Source: Streptomyces poriferorum
GTDB lineage: Bacteria > Actinomycetota > Actinomycetes > Streptomycetales > Streptomycetaceae
Direction of reading: 5' to 3'
Assembly: GCF_019399235.1 (NCBI RefSeq)
Contig: NZ_JAELVH010000021.1
Coordinates: 33,312-74,691, forward strand
DNA: 41,380 nucleotides
The notes below the pieces were generated by a model, which ran no database searches, had not been told where the DNA came from, and saw nothing but the letters and a program-made list of their open reading frames with translations. Below are positions 7,145 to 15,504 of this stretch, in pieces. The position numbers and the translations under genes are program-made. Numbering within the stretch: the first letter of the stretch is position 1; each line of letters opens with the position of its first letter.

Positions 7145-8011
7145 GTGCGTAAGAACATCAAGATCACCGCTGCTGCCGCCGCCACCGCCGCCCTCGCCTT
7201 CGGCCTCACCGCCTGCGGCACGGACTCCGACCCGGCGTCCAAGTCCGGTACCGGTGCCAACGCGGACACCTCCAAGGCCCTCGTCGTCGCCGCGTCCCCG
7301 ACGCCGCACGCCGACATCCTGGGCTTCGTCAAGAAGAACCTGGCAGAGAAGGCCGGCCTCAAGCTGGAGGTCAAGGAGTTCACGGACTACGTCCTGCCGA
7401 ACACCGCCACCGAGACCGGCCAGGTAGACGCCAACTTCTTCCAGCACCAGCCCTACCTGGACGACTTCAACAAGAAGAACGACACCCACCTGGTCTCCGT
7501 CGGCACCGTGCACCTGGAGCCCCTCGGCCTCTACTCCAAGAAGGTCAAGGACCTGGGCGACATCAAGTCCGGCCAGACCATCGCCGTGCCCAACGACACC
7601 ACCAACGAGGGCCGTGCGCTCCAGCTCCTCGCCGAGAACGGCCTGATCACCCTCAAGGACGGCGTCGGCACCAGCGCCAAGCTGAGCGACATCACCGACA
7701 AGAAGGGCCTGGAGTTCAAGGAGCTGGAGGCCGCAACCGTCCCCCGCGCCCTGAACGACGTGGACGCCGCCGTCATCAACGGCAACTACGCCATCGAGGC
7801 CGACCTCAAGCCCGCCACGGACGCCCTGGTGCTGGAGAAGGCCGACGGCAACCCGTACGCCAACATCATCGCCGTGAAGAAGGGCAACGAGAAGGACGCC
7901 CGCGTCGAGAAGCTCGTGAAGCTCCTCCACTCCGACGAGGTCAAGAAGTTCATCGAGGACACCTACCAGGGCTCGGTCATCCCGGCCTTCGGGACCGCAG
8001 CCAAGTCCTGA
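7145..8011 (+). CDS. metQ: Methionine-binding lipoprotein MetQ (NlpA family)
   Basis: Extracellular methionine-binding protein that delivers substrate to MetI. Of 288 residues, the first 23 form a lipoprotein signal peptide with KNIK at the start, an Ala-rich core and the lipobox LTAC (cleavage before C24). The mature part begins with a Ser/Thr/Gly-rich tether and continues with ASPTPHADILGFVK, TETGQVDANFFQHQPYLDDF and AVPNDTTNEGRALQLL, blocks characteristic of the NlpA/MetQ family. GTG 7145 follows AAAGAGG. It is the third gene of metNIQ and ends at a strong terminator. Whether it binds L- or D-methionine or methionine derivatives cannot be read. Confidence 0.93.
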   Translation: MRKNIKITAAAAATAALAFGLTACGTDSDPASKSGTGANADTSKALVVAASPTPHADILGFVKKNLAEKAGLKLEVKEFTDYVLPNTATETGQVDANFFQHQPYLDDFNKKNDTHLVSVGTVHLEPLGLYSKKVKDLGDIKSGQTIAVPNDTTNEGRALQLLAENGLITLKDGVGTSAKLSDITDKKGLEFKELEAATVPRALNDVDAAVINGNYAIEADLKPATDALVLEKADGNPYANIIAVKKGNEKDARVEKLVKLLHSDEVKKFIEDTYQGSVIPAFGTAAKS

Positions 8012-8032
8012 CGCCGGTAGGGCACTTGCCCA

Positions 8033-8071
8033 CGGAGCCCCGCACACCCCGCCCGGGTGTGCGGGGCTCCG
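8033..8071 (+). terminator. Terminator of metNIQ
   Basis: A perfect 17-bp stem (8033-8049 with 8055-8071) with a 5-nt loop starts 21 bp after the metQ stop. It separates metNIQ from the following GNAT gene. Confidence 0.88.
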
Positions 8072-8151
8072 CCGTGCCGACCCGGCCATGCACAAGGTCC
8101 GCCCGATGCTGCATGCTGTGCCTTTACACGGTCTTCGGCATGGAGCTGCGC

Positions 8152-8790
8152 ATGACTTCCACCTTTCCGGACATCTCCATCAGCACGGACCGGTTGGTGC
8201 TGCGCCCGTTCGACATGGCGGACATCCCCGCGTACATCGAGATGATGAACGACGAACTCGTCGTCGCCTGGACCGAGGCGCCCTACCCCTACACCCAGGT
8301 CGACGCCGAACGCTGGGTCCGCAGGATCGCTCCTTCACAGCGCACCAAGGGCGACGGCATCGTGCTCGCCGTCACCGAGTTCCTCACCCAGCGCCTCGTC
8401 GGCTCGGTCCGGCTGCGCAACACCGACTGGCGCACCCGCGCCACCGAGGCCGCCTACATCACCGCCCCGTGGGCGCGCGGTGAGGGCTACGCCACCGAGT
8501 CGGTCCTGGCCCTGGCCCAGTGGGTCTTCCGCGACCAGGCCTTCGAGCGCATCGAACTGCGTACCGCCGCCGACAACACCGCCTCCCAGCAGGTCGCGCA
8601 GAAACTCGGCTGCATCAGCGAGGGAGTCCTGCGCAACGCCCGCATAGCCCGCTCACAGACCGAGGACGGAGGATGGACCGATATCAGGACCGATCTGATC
8701 GTCTGGGGCCTGCTCCCCGAGGACCTCGAAGGGGTGGCCGAAGAACTCGCCGACGCGGGTGGCTACGGCACCTACAACGACTGGAACTGA
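8152..8790 (+). CDS. GNAT family N-acetyltransferase (RimJ/RimL-like)
   Basis: Predicted acetyltransferase of 212 residues. The opening SISTDRLVLRPFDMADIPAY is the standard start of the RimJ/RimL branch (Acetyltransf_3), and APWARGEGYATESVLALAQWVF is the acetyl-CoA-binding motif A with the following helix; NTASQQVAQKLGCISEGVLRN supplies motif B. ATG 8152 has GGAG 6 bases upstream; an ATG at 8140 is a weaker alternative. The family acetylates protein N-termini, but also antibiotics and small amines, so the substrate is unknown. It stands between the met operon and cobL without tight linkage to either. Confidence 0.87.
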   Translation: MTSTFPDISISTDRLVLRPFDMADIPAYIEMMNDELVVAWTEAPYPYTQVDAERWVRRIAPSQRTKGDGIVLAVTEFLTQRLVGSVRLRNTDWRTRATEAAYITAPWARGEGYATESVLALAQWVFRDQAFERIELRTAADNTASQQVAQKLGCISEGVLRNARIARSQTEDGGWTDIRTDLIVWGLLPEDLEGVAEELADAGGYGTYNDWN

Positions 8791-8921
8791 GAGCGGCCGG
8801 CCAGACGCTGCGGCATTCCCGGGGCAACCGACGCCGTACCCATCCGGACCAGGTAGCCTCACCCTGCCCCCACCCCGGGCGACCTGCCCCACCTGCGACA
8901 ACTCCAGGAGACTGACGACAG

Positions 8922-10160
8922 ATGGCCGACCGGGTCACAGTGATCGGCTGGGACGGCTCGCCACTTACCAGAGCGGCCACGGCCGCGCTCTCGGCCGCCA
9001 CCCTCGTCGCCGGAGCCGCCCACCACCTCGCCCTGCCCGAAGTCCCGCACGGCGCGGAGCGGATCCGCCTCGGCTCCGTCGACCTCGCGGCCCGCCGCAT
9101 CGCCGGCCACCGCGGCAGCGCCGTCGTCCTCGCCGACGGAGATCCCGGATTCTTCGGCGTCGTCCGCACCCTGCGCGCCCCCGAGCACGGCCTCGAAGTC
9201 GAAGTGGTGCCCGCCGTCTCCTCCGTCGCCACCGCTTTTGCCCGCGCCGGCATGCCGTGGGAGGACGCCCGGATCGTCGTCGCCCACCCGCGCACGCTGC
9301 GCCGCGCGGTGAACGTGTGCCGCGCCCACCACAAGGTCGCCGTCCTCACCTCGCCCGGTGCGGGCCCCGCCGAACTCGCCCTGCTGCTCGAAGGCGTCCA
9401 CCGCACCTTCGTCATCTGCGAGGAACTCGGCACCGATCGCGAACAGGTCACCGTCCTCACCTCGGACGCCGCCGCCGACCACGTCTGGCGCGACCCCAAC
9501 GTCGTCATCGTCGTCGGGGGAGGCCCCGAACAGCGGGCCGAAGGAACCTGGATCGCGGGCCGGCACCCCGCCTGTCCCCAGGGCGTACGAGGCTGGGCGC
9601 TGCCCGCCGACGCCTACCGCGGCGGGGGAACGGACGCCCGCGGCGGGAGCGGCGAGGGCGAGGGCCCCGGACTGCGCGCCGCCCAACTCGCCCACCTCGG
9701 CCCCCGGACCGGCGACCTGGTCTGGGACATCGGTTCCGGCAGCGGCGCCCTGGCCGTGGAGGCGGCCCGCTTCGGCGCCGCCGTCCTGGCCGTCGACAGC
9801 GACCCCGACGCCTGCGCCCGCACGACCGCGGCGGCCCGGGCCTTCGGAGTCCAGCTCCAGGTCGTCGAGGGCCGGGCTCCGCACGTGCTGGAACGGCTGC
9901 CCGAGCCCGATGTCGTACGGATCGGGGGCGGCGGAGCCCCCGTCGTCACCGCCGTCGCCGACCGCAGGCCCGAGCGGATCGTGACGCACGCGTCGACCCG
10001 GGACGAGGCCGAGGCACTGGGCGCGGCCCTCACCGAGAACGGATACACGGTCTCCTGCTCGCTCCTCCAGTCCGTCGAACTGGACACGGCCGCATGGGCG
10101 GAGCGCGAACGCACGGTCGTCTTTCTGCTTTCCGCACTGCGTTCGGACCTTGCCCCCTGA
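8922..10160 (+). CDS. cobL: Precorrin-6Y C5,15-methyltransferase (decarboxylating) CobL
   Basis: Bifunctional enzyme of aerobic cobalamin synthesis that methylates precorrin-6B at C5 and C15 and removes the C12 acetate carboxyl, giving precorrin-8. The 412 residues hold an N-terminal CbiE-type tetrapyrrole methylase domain (about 1-205, with VIGWDGSPL at the start and ADGDPGFFGVVRTL in the core) and a C-terminal CbiT-type domain (about 230-412) with the SAM-binding loop WDIGSGSGALAVEAAR. The region between them is Gly-rich linker. ATG 8922 follows CCAGGAGAC at normal spacing. It is followed on the same strand by the BluB-CobT fusion and the CysG-like gene. No cobalamin riboswitch is recognisable in the 131 bp upstream. 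Confidence 0.93.
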   Translation: MADRVTVIGWDGSPLTRAATAALSAATLVAGAAHHLALPEVPHGAERIRLGSVDLAARRIAGHRGSAVVLADGDPGFFGVVRTLRAPEHGLEVEVVPAVSSVATAFARAGMPWEDARIVVAHPRTLRRAVNVCRAHHKVAVLTSPGAGPAELALLLEGVHRTFVICEELGTDREQVTVLTSDAAADHVWRDPNVVIVVGGGPEQRAEGTWIAGRHPACPQGVRGWALPADAYRGGGTDARGGSGEGEGPGLRAAQLAHLGPRTGDLVWDIGSGSGALAVEAARFGAAVLAVDSDPDACARTTAAARAFGVQLQVVEGRAPHVLERLPEPDVVRIGGGGAPVVTAVADRRPERIVTHASTRDEAEALGAALTENGYTVSCSLLQSVELDTAAWAERERTVVFLLSALRSDLAP

Positions 10161-10493
10161 CCCGGTCGGCTTACGGTGCGAGGTAGGCTGGCCGATTGTT
10201 GCACCGCGCCCGGACGTTCGTCGCTTCGTTCGTCAATGTCCGGAAAAGGGGACCGTTTTGGCCCCCGTTGTGGTACGGCAGAACCGGGGGACGCGCAACG
10301 TGGCGCAGTCCACAGCGAGCCGTGGCGAAATGAACTGCCGCGGCGGCGAACGGCCGCGAGAATGCAGTATGTCCGCGACCGACTCGTGCCGCGCGGCGCG
10401 CCCGCTCGTTCCATGGGACGAGCACCGGCGTGCCGTGTCGGGGCGTCCCGGGCGAAGGGCCGAAGGAGCACTGACGATGGGCGAGGGGTACGC
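10161..10493 (+). other. Leader region of the BluB-CobT gene
   Basis: About 330 bp between cobL and the fusion gene. A Streptomyces-like -10 hexamer TAGGCT occurs at 10184-10189. Downstream are a 7-bp direct repeat (GTTCGTC, twice near 10217-10235), a CCGGAC/GTCCGG stem enclosing it, and a G-run/C-run hairpin near 10247-10267. The frame of the fusion gene stays open here, but with unconserved text and no ribosome site. I see no conserved B12-box, so a cobalamin riboswitch is not supported. Confidence 0.5.
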
Positions 10494-13400
10494 ATGAGTG
10501 ACACCGGCCAGATCCCGGGCGAGGGACTGCCGGAGAACGCAGGCATGGTGGAGCAGCCGGGCGCCCCCGCCCCGGCCGCCTACACCTTCCTCGACCCCTC
10601 CGAGCACGCGTCCGAGGACGACGATCTCCTGCTGATGCCGAGCCCCCAGGGCGCCTGGAGCGAACCTCAGACGGGCCAGGCACCGCTGCCCGAGCAGGGC
10701 GGGTACCGCACCGCCCCGGCTCCGCAGCCGCAGACCGCGCCCCAGGGCGACGGTGGCGCGCAGGGCCCCGTCCAGTTCCAGGAGCAGGTCCCGGCGTACG
10801 CCATGCAGCAGGCCTCCGCCGCGCTCCAGGGGTCCGGCCAGGGCACCCATGAGAGCGGCGGCCGGGACTCCGGCCATGTCGACCTCAGCGGCGTGCGTAT
10901 CCCGTCGCCCGTCGCGGCACCGGCGCAGGCCCAGGTTCCGGTGGCCCAGACGCCGGTGCGCCGCCCGCTGCACCGCGGCCCGGCCTCCCCGGATTCCGGC
11001 CCCACCTACGGCGGTACGTCCGGCGGCGGCGTGGTCCGTTCCCTGGCCGACCGCGGTCCGGCGGGTACGCCGCAGCCGCAGGTCCAGCCGCAGATGCAGG
11101 CAGCCGCGCAGACCTCGGCACGACATGCCGGCCCGGCCACCGCCGAACCCGAGTACTTCGAGCTGCCCGCCGACGAGGTGGCCGCACTCCCGGGCCCCCA
11201 GCTCGGCGAGATCCCGCCGCAGGGTGCGGGCCAGTGGGCGGCCCAGTCGCCGCAGCCCTCCGCCCCGCAGGCCGCGGCGGAGCCGGAGCCCGCAGCCCCG
11301 CAGGCGCCGGCCGCAGAAACGGTCGTCCCGGACGCCGCCGTTCCGGAGACAGTTGTTCCGGAGCCGGTCACCGAAGAGCCCGTGGCCGAACCTGCGGCCG
11401 AACCTGTGGCCGAACCTGCGGCCGAACCTGTGGCCGAGGCGCAGCCCGAGGCGGAGACCCCCGCGCCGCTCGCGCAGCCCTTCGTGCCGATGCCCGCGCC
11501 CGCGGCGGTCGAGGTGCCGGCCGAGGAGGCCGCTCAGCCCGGGGCGCCGGCAGAACCCGCGCACGCGGCAGCGGTACCGGTCGAGGCCGTGCCCGCAGAA
11601 GCCGTCGCGCCCGCGGAACCTGTCGCACCGGCCGAGGCCGTCGCCCCCGTCGAGACCGAGGCCGCACCCGCCGAACAGCGGGCTGCCGATGCCGTAGCCG
11701 TCGAAGCGCCGCCGGCCCAGGCCGTACCCGGCGCGGACGTCCGGGTGGAAGAACTTCCGGAGGAGGCCGCGGAAGCTGTGCGGCCGCCTGTCGAGCCGGT
11801 TCCCGACGGATCGGCCCTGGGCCGGTTCGTACCCGTGGTGGGCACGCTTCCTGTGGCCGAGCAGCCGGTGGAGGCTGCTCCGGAGGCGGTGGCAGAGTCT
11901 GCCGCCGTCGTCGCGGAGTCCGGACCGGCCGAGACGGTGGAAGCCGCGCCGGTGGAAGCCGCGCCGGTCATCGAGGCCGTCGCACCGGAACCTGCCGTCG
12001 AACCGGCGCCCGAGCCCGGGACGGGTCCCGAGGTCATCGAGACCCCGGACCTGACGGACGGCCGGCCGGAGCCCGTACGGGCCGAGGCCACCGAGCCGGA
12101 GCCCGTCAGCCCTCGGGCCGCCGAGCCGGAACCGGCGACGCAGGCCACCGAGCCCGAGCCGGCCGCCCCGGCCGCCGAGCCCGCGGTGACCGCCGAGGCT
12201 CCCGCTCCCGCGGTGCCCGACGAGCCCGAAGCCCCGCAGGACACGGACGTCCCGGCCCCGGAGGCCGAAGAGGTGCGGCCCGTCTCGCCTCCCGCCCCCG
12301 GCTACGACGACGCCGAGCGCGAGGCCGTGCTGCGCGTCATGCGTGAGCGCCGCGACATCCGCAACGGCTTCCGCAGCGACCCCATCCCGCACGAGGTGCT
12401 CCTGCGGGTCCTGGAGGCCGCCCACACGGCGCCCAGCGTCGGGCACTCCCAGCCCTGGGACTTCGTCGTCATCCGTTCCGCGGAGACCCGCCGTTCCATG
12501 CACGAACTGGCGCAGCGCCAGCGTGAGGCGTACGCGAAGTCGCTCCCCAAGGCGCGGGCGAAGCAGTTCAAGGAACTGAAGATCGAGGCGATCGTCGACA
12601 CCCCCGTCAACATCGTCGTCACCGCCGACCCCACACGCGGCGGCCGCCACACGCTCGGCCGGCACACCCAGCCGCAGATGGCCCCGTACTCCTCGGCGCT
12701 CGCCGTCGAGAACCTGTGGCTCGCCGCGCGGGCCGAAGGCCTTGGCGTCGGCTGGGTCAGCTTCTTCGACGAGCGCGAGATGGTCCGTGCCCTGGGCCTG
12801 CCCGAGCACCTCGAAGTCGTGGCGTACCTGTGTGTCGGTTACGTCGACGAGTTCCCGGAGGAGCCCGAACTGATGCAGGCGGGCTGGTCCAAGCGCCGCC
12901 CGCTGTCCTGGGTCGTCCACGAGGAGACCTACGGCCGTCGCGCCCTGCCCGGCGAGGAGCCGCACGACCTGCTCCAGGAGACCATCTCCAGCATCCGGCC
13001 GCTGGACGCCAAGGCGCTCGGCGAGGCGTGGGAGCGCCAGAAGCGGATGACCAAGCCGGCCGGTGCGCTCGGCATGCTGGAGATCATCTCGGCGCAGCTC
13101 TCCGGGCTCTCCCGGATGTGCCCGCCGCCGATCCCGGAGCCCGCGGCCGTCGCGATCTTCGCCGGTGACCACGGGGTGCACGCCCAGGGCGTCACGGCGT
13201 GGCCCCAGGAGGTCACCGGCCAGATGGTCGCCAACTTCCTCGGCGGCGGCGCGGTCTGCAACGCCTTCGCGGCCCAGGTCGGTGCCGAGGTCTGTGTCGT
13301 CGACGTCGGCGTGGCCATGGAACTGCCCGCGCAGCCCGGTCTGCTGCCCCGCAAGGTGCGCGCCGGAACCGCGGACTTCACGACCGGCCCCGCGCTCACC

Positions 13401-14018
13401 CGCGAGGAGGTCCTCGCCGCGATCGAGGTCGGCATCGAGACCGCCCGCGACCTGGTGGCCGCAGGCAACAAGGGCCTGCTCACCGGCGAGATGGGCATCG
13501 CCAACACCACGGCGTCGGCCGCCCTGATCTGCGTGTACACGGGGATGGACCCGGCCGAGGTCACCGGCCGCGGCACCGGTATCAACGACGAGATGCACGC
13601 CCGCAAGGTCGACGTGGTGCGCCGCGCCCTCGACCTGCACCAGCCGGACCCGGCCGACCCGATCGGTGTGCTGGCGGCCGTGGGCGGCCTGGAGCACGCC
13701 GCGATGGCCGGCTTCCTCCTCGGCGGGGCGTCGCTCCGCACGCCGGTCATCCTCGACGGCGTGAGCGCGGGCGCCGCGGCCCTGGTCGCACGCGCCATCG
13801 CCCCGGAGGCCCTGGCAGCCTGCATCGCCGGCCACCGCAGCGCCGAGCCCGGCCACGTCGCCGCGCTCAACAAGCTGGGGCTGCGCCCGCTGGTCGACCT
13901 GGACCTCCGCCTCGGCGAGGGCACGGGCGCGCTGCTGGCACTGCCGATCGTGCAGAGCGCGGCCCGCGCGATGCACGAGGTGGCCACGTTCGACTCGGCG
14001 GGCGTCACGGAGAAGTAG
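10494..14018 (+). CDS. cobT: BluB-CobT fusion: DMB synthase plus nicotinate-nucleotide:DMB phosphoribosyltransferase, with long disordered N-terminal arm
   Basis: A 1174-residue protein with three parts. Residues 1 to about 600 are a low-complexity Ala/Pro/Glu/Val arm with internal repeats and no fold. Residues about 604-822 are a BluB-type flavin-dependent 5,6-dimethylbenzimidazole synthase: RRDIR carries the Asp (D621) and GWVSF the Ser (S756) that match catalytic positions of characterised BluB. Residues about 826-1174 are CobT, which activates DMB with nicotinate mononucleotide to alpha-ribazole phosphate; the two Glu expected in the active site appear in GEMGIANTT (E999) and LGEGTGA (E1142). 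The product of one domain is the substrate of the next, so the fusion suggests direct hand-over. ATG 10494 follows GAGGGG. It lies between cobL and a CysG-like gene. The N-terminal arm's role is unknown; catalytic calls are strong. Confidence 0.93.
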   Translation: MSDTGQIPGEGLPENAGMVEQPGAPAPAAYTFLDPSEHASEDDDLLLMPSPQGAWSEPQTGQAPLPEQGGYRTAPAPQPQTAPQGDGGAQGPVQFQEQVPAYAMQQASAALQGSGQGTHESGGRDSGHVDLSGVRIPSPVAAPAQAQVPVAQTPVRRPLHRGPASPDSGPTYGGTSGGGVVRSLADRGPAGTPQPQVQPQMQAAAQTSARHAGPATAEPEYFELPADEVAALPGPQLGEIPPQGAGQWAAQSPQPSAPQAAAEPEPAAPQAPAAETVVPDAAVPETVVPEPVTEEPVAEPAAEPVAEPAAEPVAEAQPEAETPAPLAQPFVPMPAPAAVEVPAEEAAQPGAPAEPAHAAAVPVEAVPAEAVAPAEPVAPAEAVAPVETEAAPAEQRAADAVAVEAPPAQAVPGADVRVEELPEEAAEAVRPPVEPVPDGSALGRFVPVVGTLPVAEQPVEAAPEAVAESAAVVAESGPAETVEAAPVEAAPVIEAVAPEPAVEPAPEPGTGPEVIETPDLTDGRPEPVRAEATEPEPVSPRAAEPEPATQATEPEPAAPAAEPAVTAEAPAPAVPDEPEAPQDTDVPAPEAEEVRPVSPPAPGYDDAEREAVLRVMRERRDIRNGFRSDPIPHEVLLRVLEAAHTAPSVGHSQPWDFVVIRSAETRRSMHELAQRQREAYAKSLPKARAKQFKELKIEAIVDTPVNIVVTADPTRGGRHTLGRHTQPQMAPYSSALAVENLWLAARAEGLGVGWVSFFDEREMVRALGLPEHLEVVAYLCVGYVDEFPEEPELMQAGWSKRRPLSWVVHEETYGRRALPGEEPHDLLQETISSIRPLDAKALGEAWERQKRMTKPAGALGMLEIISAQLSGLSRMCPPPIPEPAAVAIFAGDHGVHAQGVTAWPQEVTGQMVANFLGGGAVCNAFAAQVGAEVCVVDVGVAMELPAQPGLLPRKVRAGTADFTTGPALTREEVLAAIEVGIETARDLVAAGNKGLLTGEMGIANTTASAALICVYTGMDPAEVTGRGTGINDEMHARKVDVVRRALDLHQPDPADPIGVLAAVGGLEHAAMAGFLLGGASLRTPVILDGVSAGAAALVARAIAPEALAACIAGHRSAEPGHVAALNKLGLRPLVDLDLRLGEGTGALLALPIVQSAARAMHEVATFDSAGVTEK
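11382..11438 (+). repeat. 24-bp tandem repeat inside the fusion's N-terminal arm
   Basis: A 24-bp unit (two alternating 12-mers, GTGGCCGAACCT and GCGGCCGAACCT) is present twice exactly at 11382-11405 and 11406-11429, with a partial third copy. It encodes VAEPAAEP repeats. A separate 15-bp pair (GTGGAAGCCGCGCCG) lies near 11938-11967. These make length variation by slippage likely. Confidence 0.85.
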
Positions 14019-14029
14019 TCCGCAGCCGA

Positions 14030-14064
14030 GCGGGGGTCCGGGGGCGCTGCCCCCGGGCCCCCGC
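14030..14064 (+). terminator. GC-rich terminator within a dispersed Streptomyces-type repeat
   Basis: A 16-bp stem with one G-U pair (14030-14045 with 14049-14064, GCGGGGGTCCGGGGGC arm) begins 11 bp after the fusion stop. The sequence running on to about 14090, ending CCGGAGGGGCTTGA, resembles an intergenic element I recall as recurrent in Streptomyces genomes. Confidence 0.75.
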
Positions 14065-14186
14065 TCCTCAATGGCCGGAGGGGCTTGAGCCTTTCCCCAC
14101 CCCGTATCGTGAACACCGCACGTCACAGCCGCTCCACCGCCGCAGCGGCCCGCAGCCCCCGCATCGCACGAGGAGCCCGCACCGCC

Positions 14187-15440
14187 ATGGCCGAGCACGC
14201 CGATCACCCTGCCTACCCCGTCGGACTGCGCCTGAGCGGGCGCCGTGCAGTCGTCGTCGGCGGCGGCCAGGTCGCGCAGCGCCGACTGCCCGCCCTCATC
14301 GCGGCCGGCGCCGACATCGTCCTCGTGTCGCCCGCCGCCACCCCGTCCGTCGAGGCGATGGCGGACGCCGGCGAGATCCGCTGGGAGCGCCGCCCGTACG
14401 CGGACGGCGACCTGGCCGACACCTGGTACGCCCTCGTGGCGTCCGACGACACGGCGGCCAACGACGCCGCCTCCGCCGAGGCCGAGCGCACCCGGACCTG
14501 GTGTGTCCGCAGCGACAACGCGGACGCCGCCACCGCCTGGACCCCCGCCACCGGCCGCAGCGAGGGTGTGACGGTCGCCGTCCTCACCACCGACGCGCAA
14601 GGCCGCGACCCGCGCCACTCCGCCGCCGTCCGCGACGCGATCGTCGAGGGCCTGCGCGACGGCACCCTCGCCGCCCCCCACCACCGCACCCGCGCCCCGG
14701 GCGTCGCCCTGGTCGGCGGCGGTCCCGGCGACCCCGACCTGATCACCGTCCGCGGCCGTCGTCTCCTCGCCGAGGCCGACGTCGTCATCGCGGACCGGCT
14801 CGGCCCGCGCGACCTGCTGGACGAACTGCCGCCGCACGTCGAGGTGATCGACGCCGCCAAGATCCCGTACGGCCGCTACATGGCGCAGGAGGCGATCAAC
14901 AACGCGCTGATCGAGCACGCCAAGGCGGGCAAGGCCGTGGTCCGGCTCAAGGGCGGCGACCCGTTCGTCTTCGGGCGGGGCATGGAAGAGGCCCAGGCGC
15001 TCGCCGCCGAAGGCATCCCCTGCACCGTCGTGCCCGGCATCTCCAGCTCGATCTCGGTCCCCGGCGCGGCCGGCATCCCCGTCACCCACCGCGGTGTCGC
15101 CCACGAGTTCACCGTGGTCAGCGGTCATGTCGCCCCCGACGACGAGCGCTCGCTGGTCGACTGGGAGGCCCTCGCCCGGCTGCGCGGCACCCTCGTGCTC
15201 CTGATGGCCGTCGACAAGATCGGCGCCATCGCCCGTACGCTCATCGCCCACGGCAAGTCCCCCGAGACCCCGGTCGCACTGGTCCAGGAAGGGACCACGG
15301 CCGCCCAGCGCCGCGTCGACGCGACGCTCGCCACGGTCGGTGAGCGGGCCGTGGCCGAGGACGTCCGACCGCCCGCCGTCATCGTCATCGGCGACGTCGT
15401 CGCGGTCGGCCCGGAAGCAGCCGGGCGCAACGCCGAGTAA
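14187..15440 (+). CDS. cobA: CysG-like bifunctional protein: precorrin-2 dehydrogenase + uroporphyrinogen-III C-methyltransferase
   Basis: Makes precorrin-2 by SAM-dependent methylation of uroporphyrinogen III, and can oxidise precorrin-2 to sirohydrochlorin, feeding cobalamin and sirohaem. Of 417 residues, the N-terminal part (about 1-155) is a Rossmann domain with VVVGGGQVAQRRLPAL binding NAD. The C-terminal part (about 175-417) is a SUMT methylase with VALVGGGPGDPDLITVRG, VRLKGGDPFVFGRG and VPGISSSISVPGAAGIPVTHRG. Compared with enterobacterial CysG (about 457 residues) the middle segment is shorter, so ferrochelatase activity is uncertain. ATG 14187 has GAGGAG upstream, though 11 bases away; the frame is open before it with repeated Ala/Arg text. 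It closes the run of corrinoid genes. Confidence 0.9.
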   Translation: MAEHADHPAYPVGLRLSGRRAVVVGGGQVAQRRLPALIAAGADIVLVSPAATPSVEAMADAGEIRWERRPYADGDLADTWYALVASDDTAANDAASAEAERTRTWCVRSDNADAATAWTPATGRSEGVTVAVLTTDAQGRDPRHSAAVRDAIVEGLRDGTLAAPHHRTRAPGVALVGGGPGDPDLITVRGRRLLAEADVVIADRLGPRDLLDELPPHVEVIDAAKIPYGRYMAQEAINNALIEHAKAGKAVVRLKGGDPFVFGRGMEEAQALAAEGIPCTVVPGISSSISVPGAAGIPVTHRGVAHEFTVVSGHVAPDDERSLVDWEALARLRGTLVLLMAVDKIGAIARTLIAHGKSPETPVALVQEGTTAAQRRVDATLATVGERAVAEDVRPPAVIVIGDVVAVGPEAAGRNAE

Positions 15441-15469
15441 CCAGCGGTAACGGATCTTCCTCCAGACCG

Positions 15470-15498
15470 TTGGCACCACACACCGGACAAGGCAGTAT
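15470..15498 (+). promoter_or_regulatory. Promoter of a probable leaderless RNA methyltransferase mRNA
   Basis: TTGGCA (15470-15475) and CAGTAT (15493-15498) are spaced by 17 bp. The GTG start of the next gene lies only 6 bp after the -10 hexamer, so transcription should begin at or very near the start codon. Confidence 0.6.
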
Positions 15499-15504
15499 CA
15501 ACCT

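Noticed and set aside
8791..8921. Cobalamin riboswitch before cobL
   Set aside because: The leader is only 131 bp and shows no B12-box or its flanking conserved helices.
10233..15479. A very long minus-strand open frame opposite the BluB-CobT and CysG-like genes
   Set aside because: Its text is repetitive Gly/Arg/Asp/Leu with no domain, and it mirrors the codon bias of the plus-strand genes; such antisense frames are common in high-GC DNA.
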